Source: Nemertoderma westbladi
Lineage: Eukaryota > Xenacoelomorpha > Nemertodermatida > Nemertodermatidae
Length of the DNA stretch: 64,000 nt
Direction: 5' to 3'
Assembly (NCBI GenBank): GCA_032718475.1
Contig: JAUCBJ010000608.1
Location: 1-64,000 of the forward strand
Shown one piece after another: positions 11,219 to 24,300 of the stretch. The notes below the pieces were generated by a model. That model was not told the DNA's origin. It searched no databases and saw only the letters and a list, made by a program, of their open reading frames with translations. Both the position numbers and the translations under genes were made by a program. Numbering within the stretch: the first letter of the stretch is position 1; each line of letters starts with the position of its first letter.

Positions 11219-13398
11219 GATCCGATACTTCAGTTCAGTTTCAGTACTTCAGTTCCTGGCCTAATCCCTGTGCCCTGTCTGCTGCTAGCGGTAGTACTTA
11301 TTCACACGTTTTGATCCAACCAGTAGCTCACCAAGTCAGATCCGAACTATGATTAAATGAAATTTGTTGTGGACAATTTGCAATTTGTAGCAAACATTTA
11401 TATTTTACTACTTCAGAACTCAATACTGGATTGCAGTTCCAATAATCATAATCAACCAAAACCATGATCATAATTCATAATACAGTAATATGATTCTAAC
11501 AATTCTAAATCATAATATGATTTATGCTAGAAGGCTGGCTCATGGAATACTAAATATACATCCCATGTATAATCATGCATGGGATACATATACATGTGTA
11601 TATTTAGTATTCCATGGCTGGCTATTGTTATTCATGTACTTATTTCTCCTTGAAAGGCAATCGTTCATAGATACCAATAATGTCATCAGTTGGCTACAGT
11701 TCACTGCGGATGAGTGCAACACCCACCCTCCCGATATTCAGTATACTGGTATAGTACTGTAGTATACACTCTTGATATAGGCCTAAAGTACATCGTGATA
11801 TACGGTATATGTAGGTTACTGTGGTTAGGGATCAGACAGAGAGGACCCTAATAGTGCGACATGTAGAGAGACCAGTGGAGGTTTTTGAACTACAGTAGTT
11901 GGTGGTTGACAGGGCTGTGGCGTGGGTGGGTGTTGAGTATATACCAGCTGGGGCAGGGGAATCATTGATGTTGCATGCAGGTGGTGGCTGGTGACATCGT
12001 AGGCAATCTGTTAATACTATGCCGCTTGCATCTGGTGGGTCCAACTCCAGTGAATGATTTATTCCGTGATCAATTGTTTCTGATTCTTCAACCATCTACA
12101 TGCACTTAGCAGTGGTTGGATACAATTTCATCCCTTAGATGTTAAATGTTATACAATAAACAGACAAGAGGGCCTTTACAACGCTATTTATAGTTATTTG
12201 AATCATCCTGAATTGCATTCAATATCACAAAGTCCTTCAAGTAGATCCATTGCAGGATCTCCAAAATCATATATATAATATATAATTTTATTGACAAATG
12301 ATTCGGAATTTAACGCGTAACAGACCACAAATTAAATAACCAAAGAAAAGAGAAATATTTGTCCAAATAAATTTGACTGCCTGATACTGTACACACTCCG
12401 AACTACTACTTAATTAAGTTCTTACACGTTTGAAACTATACTCATCAAATATTAAAATAACGACAAATTTACAAACATTCACAATAATAGCACTTACAAA
12501 TTCATTACGTAATAGCACTTACAAATTAGATAAGATCATCATAAGATCATCAGATATGTGGGGCGAGACACGTATGGCGAGCCATCAGCGAACTGATATA
12601 ATTATACTATGGCCGTTTCTCAAAAGTCTGTGTGTGACGTGTGTGTGTGTGTGTGTGTCGGTAGCCATAAATGTCGGAAGCCATAATCGAAGTTAATATC
12701 TTCAGTTAAATTGTATGGTTGAATCGAATTATTTCGATTCTTCTATCGGTAATTAATTATTTAGGGGGGTAACATTTATCCCATCTGGTATAAAATTAAC
12801 ATGGGTAGATTCGCCGTGTCCCATTCTATCAAAGTCTTTACTTTATACTCGAGATTAATGTCAAGTTGTATAGTTATTTATTGATTTACAATTAAAATTG
12901 CATTTTTATCAATTAATTCACACGCAGGCTCTAACCGCCTAATGACAGTCAATACGGAGTAATTCCTTCCCGTGTCTTAGCAACGCTGAGAATGTCCTGG
13001 CCTGTTAGAGGCAGACTGCTGCTGGTTGGGGATGGTAGGATAGCATTAATTCCCTAAACATTCACTCACTCTCCATAGAACTGGCTGACGGGGGGGTGTG
13101 TGTGTGTTTAGGTATCAGTTATTCAATGACATTAATATTATTACTAATGAAGGAATAGTGCTCCTTCAATACATCTCAACAGACATCAATTCATTGCCTG
13201 TGCCTACCAACGCGTGCTCCATAACATAACAACATATCCTTGATTTCCATCACCTCTCACCACAATTATTATTAGTAATTAAAAGTTTCAATTCGGTTTG
13301 TCGTTCCGTTATCTGGTTATTCAGTTATTGCATTATTAATAAATAAATGTTTTAAAATATATCTTACGAAATATGGTTAATCATTAAAACTTGTCGCT
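11219..13398. other. Intergenic; contains a hairpin and a GT run
   Basis: I see no supported gene here. An inverted repeat at 11532-11623 (GGAATACTAAATATACA and its complement, about 27-bp arms) would form a hairpin. A (GT)n run lies near 12640-12658. The first bases after 11218 may still be LINE 5' UTR. Short ORFs in this stretch show no family motif. Confidence 0.5.
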
Positions 13399-13937
13399 AA
13401 CATTCTCGCTATGGGGGTTTTAAAGAGTGTTGATTACATTTCTGATGTCAGTTTTCACGTTTACATAAATCTAGTCTGTCTGTCTGTCGGTCTTTCTGTC
13501 AGTCAGTCTGTCAAAACATAAAAGATAATTCAAATTAACTAACAATCTCGCTATGGGGGTTTTAAGGGGTGCTGATTTCATTTCTGATGTCAGTTTACAG
13601 GTTTACATAAATCTAGTCTGTCTGTTTGTCGGTCTTTCTGTCAGTCAGTCAGTCTGTCAAAACTTAAAAAAGAATACAAACTAACTAACATTCTCGTTAT
13701 GGGGTTTTAATGGGTGCTAATTTTATTTCAGATGTCAGTTTTCACGTTTAAAAAAATCTAGTCTGTCTGGCTGTCGGTCTTTCTGTCAGTCAGTCTGTGA
13801 AAACTTAAGAAAGTATACTAACTAACCAACATTCTCGCTATGGGGGTTTTAAGGGTTGCTGATTTCTTTTTTGATGTCAGTTTACACGTTTACATAAATC
13901 TAGTCTGTCTGTCTGTCGGTCTCTCTGTCAGTCTGAA
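13399..13937 (+). repeat. Four-copy ~143-bp tandem repeat
   Basis: Copies begin at 13399, 13540, 13687 and 13828, each opening with an AACATTCTCGCTATGG-like start. Each carries a TCTGTCTGTCGGTC tract near the middle. The copies differ by scattered substitutions and small indels, and the last is truncated. Confidence 0.85.
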
Positions 13938-14265
13938 CTACTGCACTGTGGTTGGCATTACGCCATATACCTAACACTAATAATACAGTCTACAATACAG
14001 CCTATCTACAGTACAGAATGGATTTTTTGCCACGAAGAGCAATAAATGTCATTAATACTATCCACCAGTATACCTTCTCCAAGAGCCTTCTAATAAAACA
14101 TGTATTCCAGCATGACGTGCACTGCACGTCTTCGTGCTGTCCATTGTGACGTGCAGTGGACGTCATAGGCTCTAAGAGGTTAAGCAACACGGTCCCTACT
14201 TCGCCCTGTCGACACCCCAGCCATTTTTCACCAATCCTTTTTAGAGTTTTTTAATTTTTTTGGTA

Positions 14266-14505
14266 TTGGTGAAAGTTCTACAACATTAGTAGATATGTTT
14301 TTTATGATAGCTAGTGTTTTTTTGCTAGCTAGTATTTTTTGAAATTATAAAAAATGTGAAAGTCCATGATATTTCAGGTTAAACCTTTGAAGAATATATT
14401 AATGACCAAAATAATTTCCAAAAATTACTAGATAGTAAAAAATACTAGCTATATACCATAAAAAATCTACTAAGGTTCTAGAACATTCACTAATATAAAA
14501 AAGCA
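14266..14505. repeat. Imperfect inverted repeat, MITE-like
   Basis: A left arm near 14266-14345 (GAAAGTTCTACAACATTAGT, TAGCTAGTATTTTT) is mirrored at about 14440-14505 (AAAAATACTAGCTATATACC, GGTTCTAGAACATTCAC). The same GTTCTAGAAC and TAGCTAGT words recur near 50150-50350, 51170-51350 and 52430, suggesting a dispersed small family. No target duplication was resolved. Confidence 0.5.
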
Positions 14506-15659
14506 CTCAAAATCACAAAAAATAGAGGTTAAAAAACTCATTCGGGACTCTTTTGCTTAAGGAGTCAAAATTGTAGAAAAAATTCCCGAAGTTTGCGACG
14601 TTTGCGAAATTCGCGAAGAATCCGACAAGTTTCTGTGCCCTAATGGTTTCGTGACGAAACAATAAAATCTTACACACTTAACACACACGAACTAATTTAA
14701 TGTGTGTATTAGTATGCCTGAATAATTAATTAGAAATTGAATTAATGAACGCTATTTCAACATGAAATCTACGGAATCAATACACAACACACGCACACTA
14801 CTGAATTTAACAATTTATATAGATTGCAACTTTTATATTTGGCTACCTTTTAATGGGTGACTAATTTAATTATTCACCCCTATATATTTGTAGCCTTGTT
14901 AATTTGTGCCTCTAATTGAATCAAACATTAAACTATGTCACAATATTGGTCTGTCGGTAGCTGGTCAATGATTCTCTCATAAATGTGTTAATTAGTCGCT
15001 GCTCAGTCATTGAACATTTGAACACGTGCTGCTCGAAGACCCCACAACGTGTTATATTCTGTGCTCGGGTTAACTTTAAACATAGCTAATAAAACTGGTC
15101 GCGTTCTCCATAAAGGCACTCCAATAACATTTCAGTACTCCAATAGGTTACAGTAGGTGCCCATTTCAGCGTCCACCCTTGTTAAAATTTTGTAAGAATA
15201 ATCGTCAAAATGATATGGATATTTCATTGCAGACTTCAAGTCTAGACTTTGATGTTGTTGCTCTCTGAAGATTATGAATTTAAGACACAGATACCTCTAC
15301 CTTTCCCCATTGGCGAGAATACCCAATTTGCGATCTTCTGTTTTAAACATTTGAATCTTGAAAGAAAAATTTATGTAGCATTGCTTTGTCTGACCTGGCA
15401 GAATATACTCTATTAAGTCAACTACAGTATGTAATTATTTTGGGCTGTCGTTGGGGCTCAACTCTCCCTCCATTAAATTGGTCCTTCTGACATGTGAGCG
15501 TGTGATTCCATCGTTAGTTTGATCGGTTTCGGACCAGCCCGCCGCGCCGTGTGGGTAAAAAAAAATCGATTTTTGGGTTATGAGCGATTCTAAACTAAAA
15601 TGTATTGGAGATTTCAAATCTGAAAACCGTTTTTTGAGATCTCAACCCGTTCTTGTTTT
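14506..15659. other. Intergenic, no gene seen
   Basis: AT-rich unique-looking sequence. No exon, RNA gene or clear repeat could be supported. Confidence 0.5.
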
Positions 15660-15757
15660 ATATCTAATTCAATAGAGATGATCTAGCAAATGTCATGGGT
15701 GATAGGGAGTTGTGGCAGTGCAATTTTGTCGACAAAGCCTTCACAGCATTCTTATTT
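15660..15757 (+). pseudogene. 3'-end fragment of an RTE-like LINE
   Basis: The plus strand encodes DLANVMGDRELW and NFVDK, the same C-terminal tail seen in the minus-strand copy at 44877-45059 (LANVMGDRELWRRNFVDKP). It is a short relic with no upstream reverse transcriptase. Confidence 0.7.
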
Positions 15758-16886
15758 TATATGTAATATATATATAATGCAGCTGCAATGCAGCATGTCA
15801 ATCATATTAGTAGTAGTAAGTGCCGCTTATGGTGGCAGGCAAGGATAATAACACAATACGAATTTGCATCATTGAGAAACCCGCAAGACCCCCCCCCCCC
15901 CTAACAACAGCACTCCTAGCAAAGCCACCCTTAGTAAGTAACCGCAACTTTGGGAGGGTTGCTCATAGCAACTGTTGATGGGGTTTGCCCATATCAAAAC
16001 CCTCGCCAATAGCTACTGTAGACATGGGAGTGTCACCAATAGCAACCATCAACTGCGCGGAGAGGGGGGCGAAGTAAAGGCGTTATGTGCAGCACATTGT
16101 ACATGGGGCACATTACATTATATACAGTATTACATAAAATATTGAAAATGTAGCTAGAATAGAACAACAACGGATCCATTAACTCGGCGTGAAAATTTAA
16201 ATAACTTTCCTTACCACCTCAGTCAGCCTCTAGTACTTCACTGTTGCCATCAATGCCTTTTATGATAATAATCAATATATTGCCTAGCAACCACACTAAC
16301 AGAAAAGTGTAAATCATCTGACATTATCTATCAGCTAGTGTCTGACTGTCTGATGGCTTCAGGATACCGGTACTATCGATCTATCGTACCGGTATACATT
16401 ATGGATACATTTTTATACACAGATAGAGATAGGCACGTGTACGGAATGCCTACCGCCTTTATTGCCAAACACACTGTAAAGAAAATAAGGGTCGTCAGCA
16501 TACCATTACCACTACAATACAAATACTATTTAGCAGTTAGCGGTATCTGCTTCTGGTGGGATACTTTAATCACGACTATACACTATACTGCTATATCAGT
16601 ATATGCACCTCTTTGTACGTTGACGTTACTGTCTGACTGTGGTGTGGCGTGTTGGTTAAGGTGACACAATTAACTCATAATAGTGCAGTTTGGCTGTGCG
16701 GGCCATCGTACCGTACCGTATGCGTACCCTGTCCCTGTACCTACCTTGTAGGCCTGCATATATTTATCTTCTGGATATTATTGGATTTTACTGTATATGG
16801 CTGGCATTTTCATATTCATATTATTACCTAAATGGTAGCCTATCCTTTTGAAATTACGAACTGCAAGTTGTAAATAAAACAAAAGT
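15758..16886. other. LRRC9: Upstream region of LRRC9
   Basis: This holds a C run near 15892-15901 and otherwise unremarkable DNA. The promoter and 5' UTR of LRRC9 should lie here. I see no convincing TATA box or initiator, and ORFs at 16338-16831 have no support. Confidence 0.4.
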
Positions 16887-18338
16887 ATGCTGTCGGATTC
16901 AGGAGAGGAAGAGGATAGAGCTGTAATAGTTACTGACGAGGATATCTTACAAGAGATATCTTTATCCAACGGGATTAACTACAACAAACTCATCCACGGG
17001 CATAATGTCAGAGAGATCCACACAGTGGAACTATTCTTCTCTGGAATGCCCAGAATGATCCCGCTATCTTTATTTCCTCATCTCACTACACTGCGAATCG
17101 TCAGCCAGACAATAAAGATAATAGAACATCTCAAAGGTGTACCGAGATTGCGTGAACTTTGGTTTGCTGAATGCGAAATTACCGCCATCCAAGGGTTAAA
17201 CGATTGCGTCGAATTAATCCGGCTATACCTTTACTCAAATAAAATTACAAAAATTGAAAATTTAGATAAACTAATTCTACTAGAAGTTCTTTGGTTGAAC
17301 TTTAATAAAATTAATGTCATTGAAAATGTTCAGCATCTATTTAATCTAAAGGAGTTTAATTTAGCCGAAAATTGCATAGGAACTATCGGAGATTCGTTGT
17401 TGAATTTAGAAAGTTTAGAGAATTTAAATTTATCTGGGAATCGTATATTATCCTTCAATCAGCTTTACTGTCTGGTCGCCCTTCCCAAACTCAAACAGTT
17501 GAGTCTCAGGGGCGGCCAGTACGCGCCGAACCCGGTATGTTCGCTTTGCAACTACTCAATCTACGTTCTCTACCATCTGCCGACCCTCCAACGTCTGGAT
17601 GACATTGACGTTAGCAACGGGGTCTTACAGGAGCTCTCAGAGCAAACCGTTAATAAAAAGAAAATATTTTATAACATGAAAATTAAAACTTTAAAAAATA
17701 GAACTTCTTCACAATTAATTAAGTTAGAAAAAGAGTTAGATAAACTTATTGAAGACCCTCGAACTAAAATATCAACTTTATCTTCTTTAATAAAGAGTTT
17801 AGAGCGAGAAATACGAGAGTTTGAGTCGCCACGTAAAGGAGAGGATTCGGACACTGAGGCGGACCAGGGATCAGTTCGCTCACCGGCCGCAGAGCGGCGT
17901 CACAAAGTTGGCGAGTTGATAAAACGGCGGGACCGATGGACGCGGCAGTTGCGGCGTTACCAGGACGACGCTATAGTGGCTAGGCGACGAATAGAGTCAA
18001 GGGCCCGCGGGTCGGAGCGCTGGCAGACCGTGGAGTTAGAGACGGGAGGGAACGTTCGGTTCGAGTCCGCTAGAGGGGGTAGCGACGCGGACTGGTGGGA
18101 GTCGTGCGAACGGCTGGTACAGTCGCGGTTCTGTGCGGCGGAACACGCTGGGCGAGAGGTCCGAGTTGCCAGGGTTACGAGGGTCTACAACCGCGGGGTC
18201 AGGGGCCGTTTCGATGACTATATAAACCGTGTGGTAGACGGAGGGGGGCTGGTTGGCTTGGCCGTGAAACCCAATCAGTTGAAGCGACTTATCGAGTATC
18301 TCTTCTACAGCGAGGAGGAAGGTGACTGTCTGGATGAG
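16887..18338 (+). CDS. LRRC9: LRRC9 coding exon 1
   Basis: It encodes residues 1-484: an acidic N-terminus, the first LRR block, the cap with CSLCNYS, and a Lys/Glu/Arg-rich linker. The donor is GATGAG|GTTAGT in phase 0. Reading through the donor stops after 10 residues, at 18366-18368. Confidence 0.93.
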
Positions 18339-21300
18339 GTTAGTTGCTTCATTATTATTATATATTAGTTGGATTAATCCTTAATTATTGTTAGTGAATT
18401 CTTCCTAATTTAGCTTTATTGGATTTAATATTGGGGAAAAAATGTATAGAACAATTATAAAACATGGAATCAATATTGGAAGTTGAAACAAAAATATTGG
18501 TCCGGATGTCAGAACAATGGTGTAGTATGTACATCCCTTTCATGGGTTTCACTTTAACATACTTAGAATAATTAACTTATTTATACATGATATGAATAAC
18601 TCTCAGTAAATTGATGATATACATAAAAAATGCGAATTCGGCACCGCCATAGATCGAAACCAGGTCTTCTTCGGGTTTCTGAAAGATGAGAATATGAAAG
18701 ATTCTAAACAATTAGTTGATTAGTTTATCCTTAGCTTTACAGACATACATTTTATATTGCATTTCGGAACTATTCCGGAATAATTATCACGGTCGTGTTC
18801 TATAATATTTTAAAGTACATACAGTAGTTGCAAGCAGAGTTGTAGTTATATTGCAATCCAAATCAGTTTATAATTAAATAAACATTGAAAAACTTTAAAA
18901 TAAAGTTTTTTACAAGCTAATTGAAGAATTGAACAATACTCCCTAGTACCTACTAACAACAATACAATACTACCCAACTCCGTAAATAAAGGCTTTTAGA
19001 TGCTAAATTTTGTGTTTTTTTATTGTTTAGTTTTGAAATCAATAAATTTTTACTAATTATAGTAATTTTTCGGAAGAAACCATTTTCACCATTTTTACGT
19101 AAAATTTTTACGCATCTCGGCGATTTAATATCTCGTCTCAATGTGAAATTTGTAAAATGAATGGAAAGGAGCAGGTTACAGTGACATGTTTTTCTAACCA
19201 TAACAATAAACTAAAGTCAATAGAACAAGTCATACAGTTTAATTTTTATGAGTAATCAGCAGATGTAACAGATTGCGTCGAAAGTTCCCAAGCCCCCCCC
19301 CCCCCCCCCTAGTAATTAGTAATAAATAGTCCTAAGATATTGTGTTTCTATCCGTCAGGTCCTCATTAAAGGCGTCAACTCGTCCGTCAGGTTAACCAAC
19401 TCCGTCGATATCCCTGTCGGATGTCGGACATTCCGTCTCCTCGTCTGCAAGGTCTTCCTCGGTCGGACCATGCCGGTCTACAAGGCGGGCACGGTGACCC
19501 CCAACCTCTACCCCAACACCGAGTCGGTATTCCGGCCTCGCGACACCGGCGACCCCAGAAACGACTGCGATTGCGCGACGCGACAATGCGATTGGTTCGT
19601 CTTCAACGGGAGTCTCGTAGTTCCCGAGTATTTAGTCGATATCGAGGTGGACTCGCCGGACACTGATCCACCCTCGCACACCGGTGTTCAACCAGCGTTC
19701 ACCGGTGTTCAACCAGCGTTCAACGGGGTTCAACCAGCGTTCACCGGGGTCCAACCAGCGTTCACGCTCTCTCACAGTTGCGACGACATCAGCGCCATCC
19801 CCTCCGCCAACCCTCCCGACGATGACGTCATCGGTCTTCCACCGGAAGTCGCCACTCGACCGCGTATCGTCAACCCCACCGAGGACATCATAAAGACCCT
19901 GACCGGATGTACAAACCTCTCCAACCTAGTCGATCTCAACCTCCACAACAACGGGATCACTAAACTCAAACAGTTGCCCCAACTGGCGAAACTCAAGCGT
20001 TTGGTGTTGAGTTTCAACGAACTAACGCGACTCGATGATGTAGGAAGGATCGAATCGTTAGAGGATCTCGATATCAGCTTCAATAAACTCCTTACCGTCG
20101 ATGGGTTGAAGACGATGGCGAGATTGAAGCGTTTGGACGTCAGTTGGAACAGGTTAACGAACACCCGGGAAGATATCGCAATAATGAGGAAATATTGTAG
20201 CAATTTGGTAACTCTTTTTTTGCACGACAACCCCTGGAAGAAAGGAAATAATATTAGGTTAGTAAATACAGTAATTTAATTATTCTATATATATATTGAC
20301 AGGACAGTGTTACTATTTACCATATTAACACTAAACTACTTTATTTTCTATTTATGTTCACCTTAAATTTATTTAGGTTTATAAAATACTTTCAGTTTCG
20401 TTTTTTATCCAGTACCGGTATATACGCTCACCGCGTTATGCTAAAATATAACATGGAAAAGTAATTTGAATACAAACTATATTTAATTAAAGAAAGTAAT
20501 AATTAGGTGCTAACAAAGCGCAAGAAAGCAAATGGTTCCGGTGGACCATGTTGAATACAACAGCTTTCTAACAATCGTGTGAAACCAGAAACTCCAATAT
20601 CGTCAACGAAAATAAGTAAAATTTTCCACAGCCTTTGTTCATAATTAGCAGTAACATACTATTTTATGAACAAAAATAATATGTTAAAAAGAATGTAGTT
20701 TATACAATCAGAGATAATTCACAACCAAAATACGGTATATTAGCCGAGCTAGTTTTTTTTAATAGTATTGGTTTATTTCCATAATCATGTTTTAAAATTA
20801 TTGTACTTGTGTTTCGCCCCTGAGGGATTGTTAGCATTAAATAAATGAAATATATATTTTTTCCTGTAAGATTTGTCCTTCTTTTTTGCTATAGACAAAA
20901 TAAGATTATTAAGTTAGTTAAAATAATTGTGATGTGAAGGAAACTGATTTATTGTTTCTCAGATTGAGGGTTATTGGGAGGCTGCGCGGGTTGAAGATGG
21001 TAGACGGGATAGCTGTCACTGAGACGGAGGCCCTAGCGGCCTTACAGGTAGCCTCGGGGGCGAGAATCTCCCAGTCGATGGTGCTAAACCACGGTCGGAC
21101 GGCGGACAAACCCGTCCGGAGTCTATCCCTCGGGTGCGCCTCCCGGACACTCGATGAGTCCACGGCACCGATCCGACCCGAGGTGCGAGGTTTCGACCCC
21201 GGGTGGATGACCTCGGTGACTTCACTCCGCATAGAGAACCAACACCTCAGCAAGATATCGAATCTCGAGAAACTCGTCAACCTCCGCTGGCTCTCTCTCG

Positions 21301-24300
21301 ACCACAATGACATTACCAAAATCGAAGGTCTCGATAACCTCGTTGCCATAGAGGAGTTAAGTCTCTGCGACAACGCTCTCTCTCGTCTTGACGGTATCGC
21401 CAACCTCTCCAACCTCCAACGACTCCATCTCTCGGACAACCTCATCCTCGGGTTGGACTCCATCAGTGTCTCGCGTCTCGTCAGCCTCGTCCATCTCTCC
21501 CTCGAAGACAACTTCATCGAGAGTATCGACGCGGTTAGCGGCTGCCCCAACCTTGTCGAGTTGTACCTCGGCAACAACAAAGTCACCGACATCCGGAAGA
21601 TTTTCGCGCTGAAACGCCTCCGAAACATCGCGATCCTCGACCTCGGAGGCAACCCGGTCTCCGAGAACGAGAACTACCGTCTCTTCATCGTCTTCCATCT
21701 CAGGATGCTGAAAGCTTTGGATGGAGTCTCTATAGCAACAGGAGATTTATCCCGCGCGAAAGAGACTTTCGGAGGGAAACTAACGCGAGACTTTGTTCTA
21801 GAACAGCTGGGACACGAAGCGAACTTACACACCGTAGAGGAACTCGACTTTCCTAACTCCTCGATTCGGTTTATCGATCTGGAAGACGGATCGACTTTCG
21901 TTAAACTCCGGAGTATCAACCTCGAACACAATTGGTTAACGAGTCTATCCGGACTCATCCATCTCCCTAACCTACAGGTTCTCTGCCTCAACTACAATAA
22001 AATAGAGAGCATCTTAGATAAGAATTACAACGCGAACAGCGAGACTTCATTCCTACATAAACTCCAAGTGCTACACCTCGGGTACAACGGGTTGTCCAGC
22101 ATCCGGGGCCTCCAGTTGTACCGACTCCGCTCGCTCCGCTCTCTCTTCCTACAGGGCAACGAGATCGCCGAGGTTGACGGCCTGGAGGGTCTGTCCCAGC
22201 TGCAGGAGTTGATCCTAGACCGCAATAAGATCCGATCCGTTGGTTCGTTCGCCTTCAACCCCTTGAAGGATCTCATCGAACTTCATCTCGAGGAGAATCG
22301 ACTACGGGAGTTGGAGAATCTCGATTGTCTTCGGAATCTAAAACGTTTGTTCGTGTCCCAAAATCGGATACAGGATATTAGTGAGCTGGAAAGGCTGGAA
22401 GGTGAGTCATTCTAACTGGAAAGGCCGGAAAGTGAGTCATTCTAACTGGAAAGGCCGGAAGGTGAGTCATTCTAACTGGAAAGGCCGGAAGGTGAATCAT
22501 TCTAACTGGAAAGGCCGGAAGGTGAGTCATTCTAACTGGAAAGGCCGGAAGGTGAGTCATTCTAACTTAAATGCCGAAAGGTGATTCATTCTAACTGGAA
22601 AGGCCGGAAGGTGAGTCATTCTAACTGGAAAGGCCGGAAGGTGAGTCATTCTAACTGGAAAGGCCGGAAGGTGAGTCATTCTAACTGGAAAGGCCGGAAG
22701 GTGAGTCATTCTAACTGGAAAGGCCGGAAGGTGAGTCATTCTAACTGGAATGGCCAGAAGGTGAGTCATTCTAACTGGAAAGGCCGGAAGGTGAGTGATT
22801 CTAACTTGAATGGCCGACAGGTGAGTCATTTTAACTGGAAAGGCCGGAAGGTGTGTCATTCTAACTGGAAAGGCCGGAAGGTGAGTCATTCTAACTGGAA
22901 AGGCCGGAAGGTGAGTCATTCTAACTGGAATGGCCAGAAGGTGAGTCATTCTAACTGGAAAGGCCGGAAGGTGAGTCATTCTAACTGGAAAGGCCGGAAG
23001 GTGAGTGATTCTAACTTGAATGGCCGACAGGTGAGTCATTTTAACTGGAAAGGCCGGAAGGTGTGTCATTCTAACTGGAAAGGCCGGAAGGTGAGTCATT
23101 CTAACTGGAAAGGCCGGAAGGTGAGTCATTCTAACTTGAATGGCCTAAAGGTGAGTCATTCTAACTGGAAAGGCCGGAAGGTGAGCCATTCTAACCGGAA
23201 AGGCCGGAAGGTGAGTCATTTTAACTGGAAAGGCCGGAAGGTGAGTCATTCTAACTGGAAAGGCCGGAAGGTGAGTCATTCTTACTGGAAAGACCGGAAG
23301 GTGAGTCATTCTAACTGGAAAGCCCGGAAGGTGAGTCATTCTAACTTGAATGGCCGAAAGGTGAGTCATTCTAACTGGAAAGACCGGAAGGTGAGTCATT
23401 CTAACTGGAAAGGCCGGAAGGTGAGTCATTCTAACTGGAATGGCCGAAAGGTGAGTCATTCTAACTGGTAAGAACGGAAGGTGAGTCATTCTAACTGGAA
23501 AGGCCGGAAGATGATTCACTCTAACTGGAAAGGCCGGAAGGTGAGTCATTCTAACTGGAAAGGACGGAAGTTGAGTCATTCTAACTGGAAAGGCCGCAAG
23601 GTGAGTCATTCTAAGTGGAAAGGCCGGAAGGTGAGCCATTCTAACCGGAAAGGCCGGAAGGTGAGTCATTTTAACTGGAAAGGCCGGAAGGTGAGTCATT
23701 CTAACTGGAAAGGCCGGAAGGTGAGTCATTCTAACTGGAAAGGCCAGAAGGTGAGTCATTCTAACTGGAAAGGCCGGAAGGTGAGTCATTCTAACTGGAA
23801 AGGCCGGAAGGTGAGTCATTCTAACTTGAATGGCCGACAGGTGAGTTATTCTAACTGGAAAGGCCGGAAGGTGAGCCATTCTAACCGGAAAGGCCGGAAG
23901 GTGAGTCATTTTAACTGGAAAGGACGGAAGGTGAGTCATTCTAACTTGAATGGCCTAAAGGTGAGTCATTCTAACTGGAAAGGCCGGAAGGTGAGCCATT
24001 CTAACCGGAAAGGCCGGAAGGTGAGTCATTTTAACTGGAAAGGCCGGAAGGTGAGTCATTCTAACTGGAAAGGCCGGAAGGTGAGTCATTCTAACTGGAA
24101 AGACCGGAAGGTGAGTCATTCTAACTGGAAAGCCCGGAAGGTGAGTCATTCTAACTTGAATGGCCGAAAGGTGAGTCATTCTAACTGGAAAGACCGGAAG
24201 GTGAGTCATTCTAACTGGAAAGGCCGGAAGGTGAGTCATTCTAACTGGAATGGCCGAAAGGTGAGTCATTCTAACTGGTAAGAACGGAAGGTGAGTCATT

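Noticed and set aside
16338-16831. ORFs immediately upstream of LRRC9
   Set aside because: No similarity to LRRC9 N-termini or other families; in-frame stop precedes the LRRC9 ATG.
20918-22276. Minus-strand and alternate-frame ORFs across LRRC9 exon 3
   Set aside because: Shadows of a GC-richer, stop-poor coding exon.
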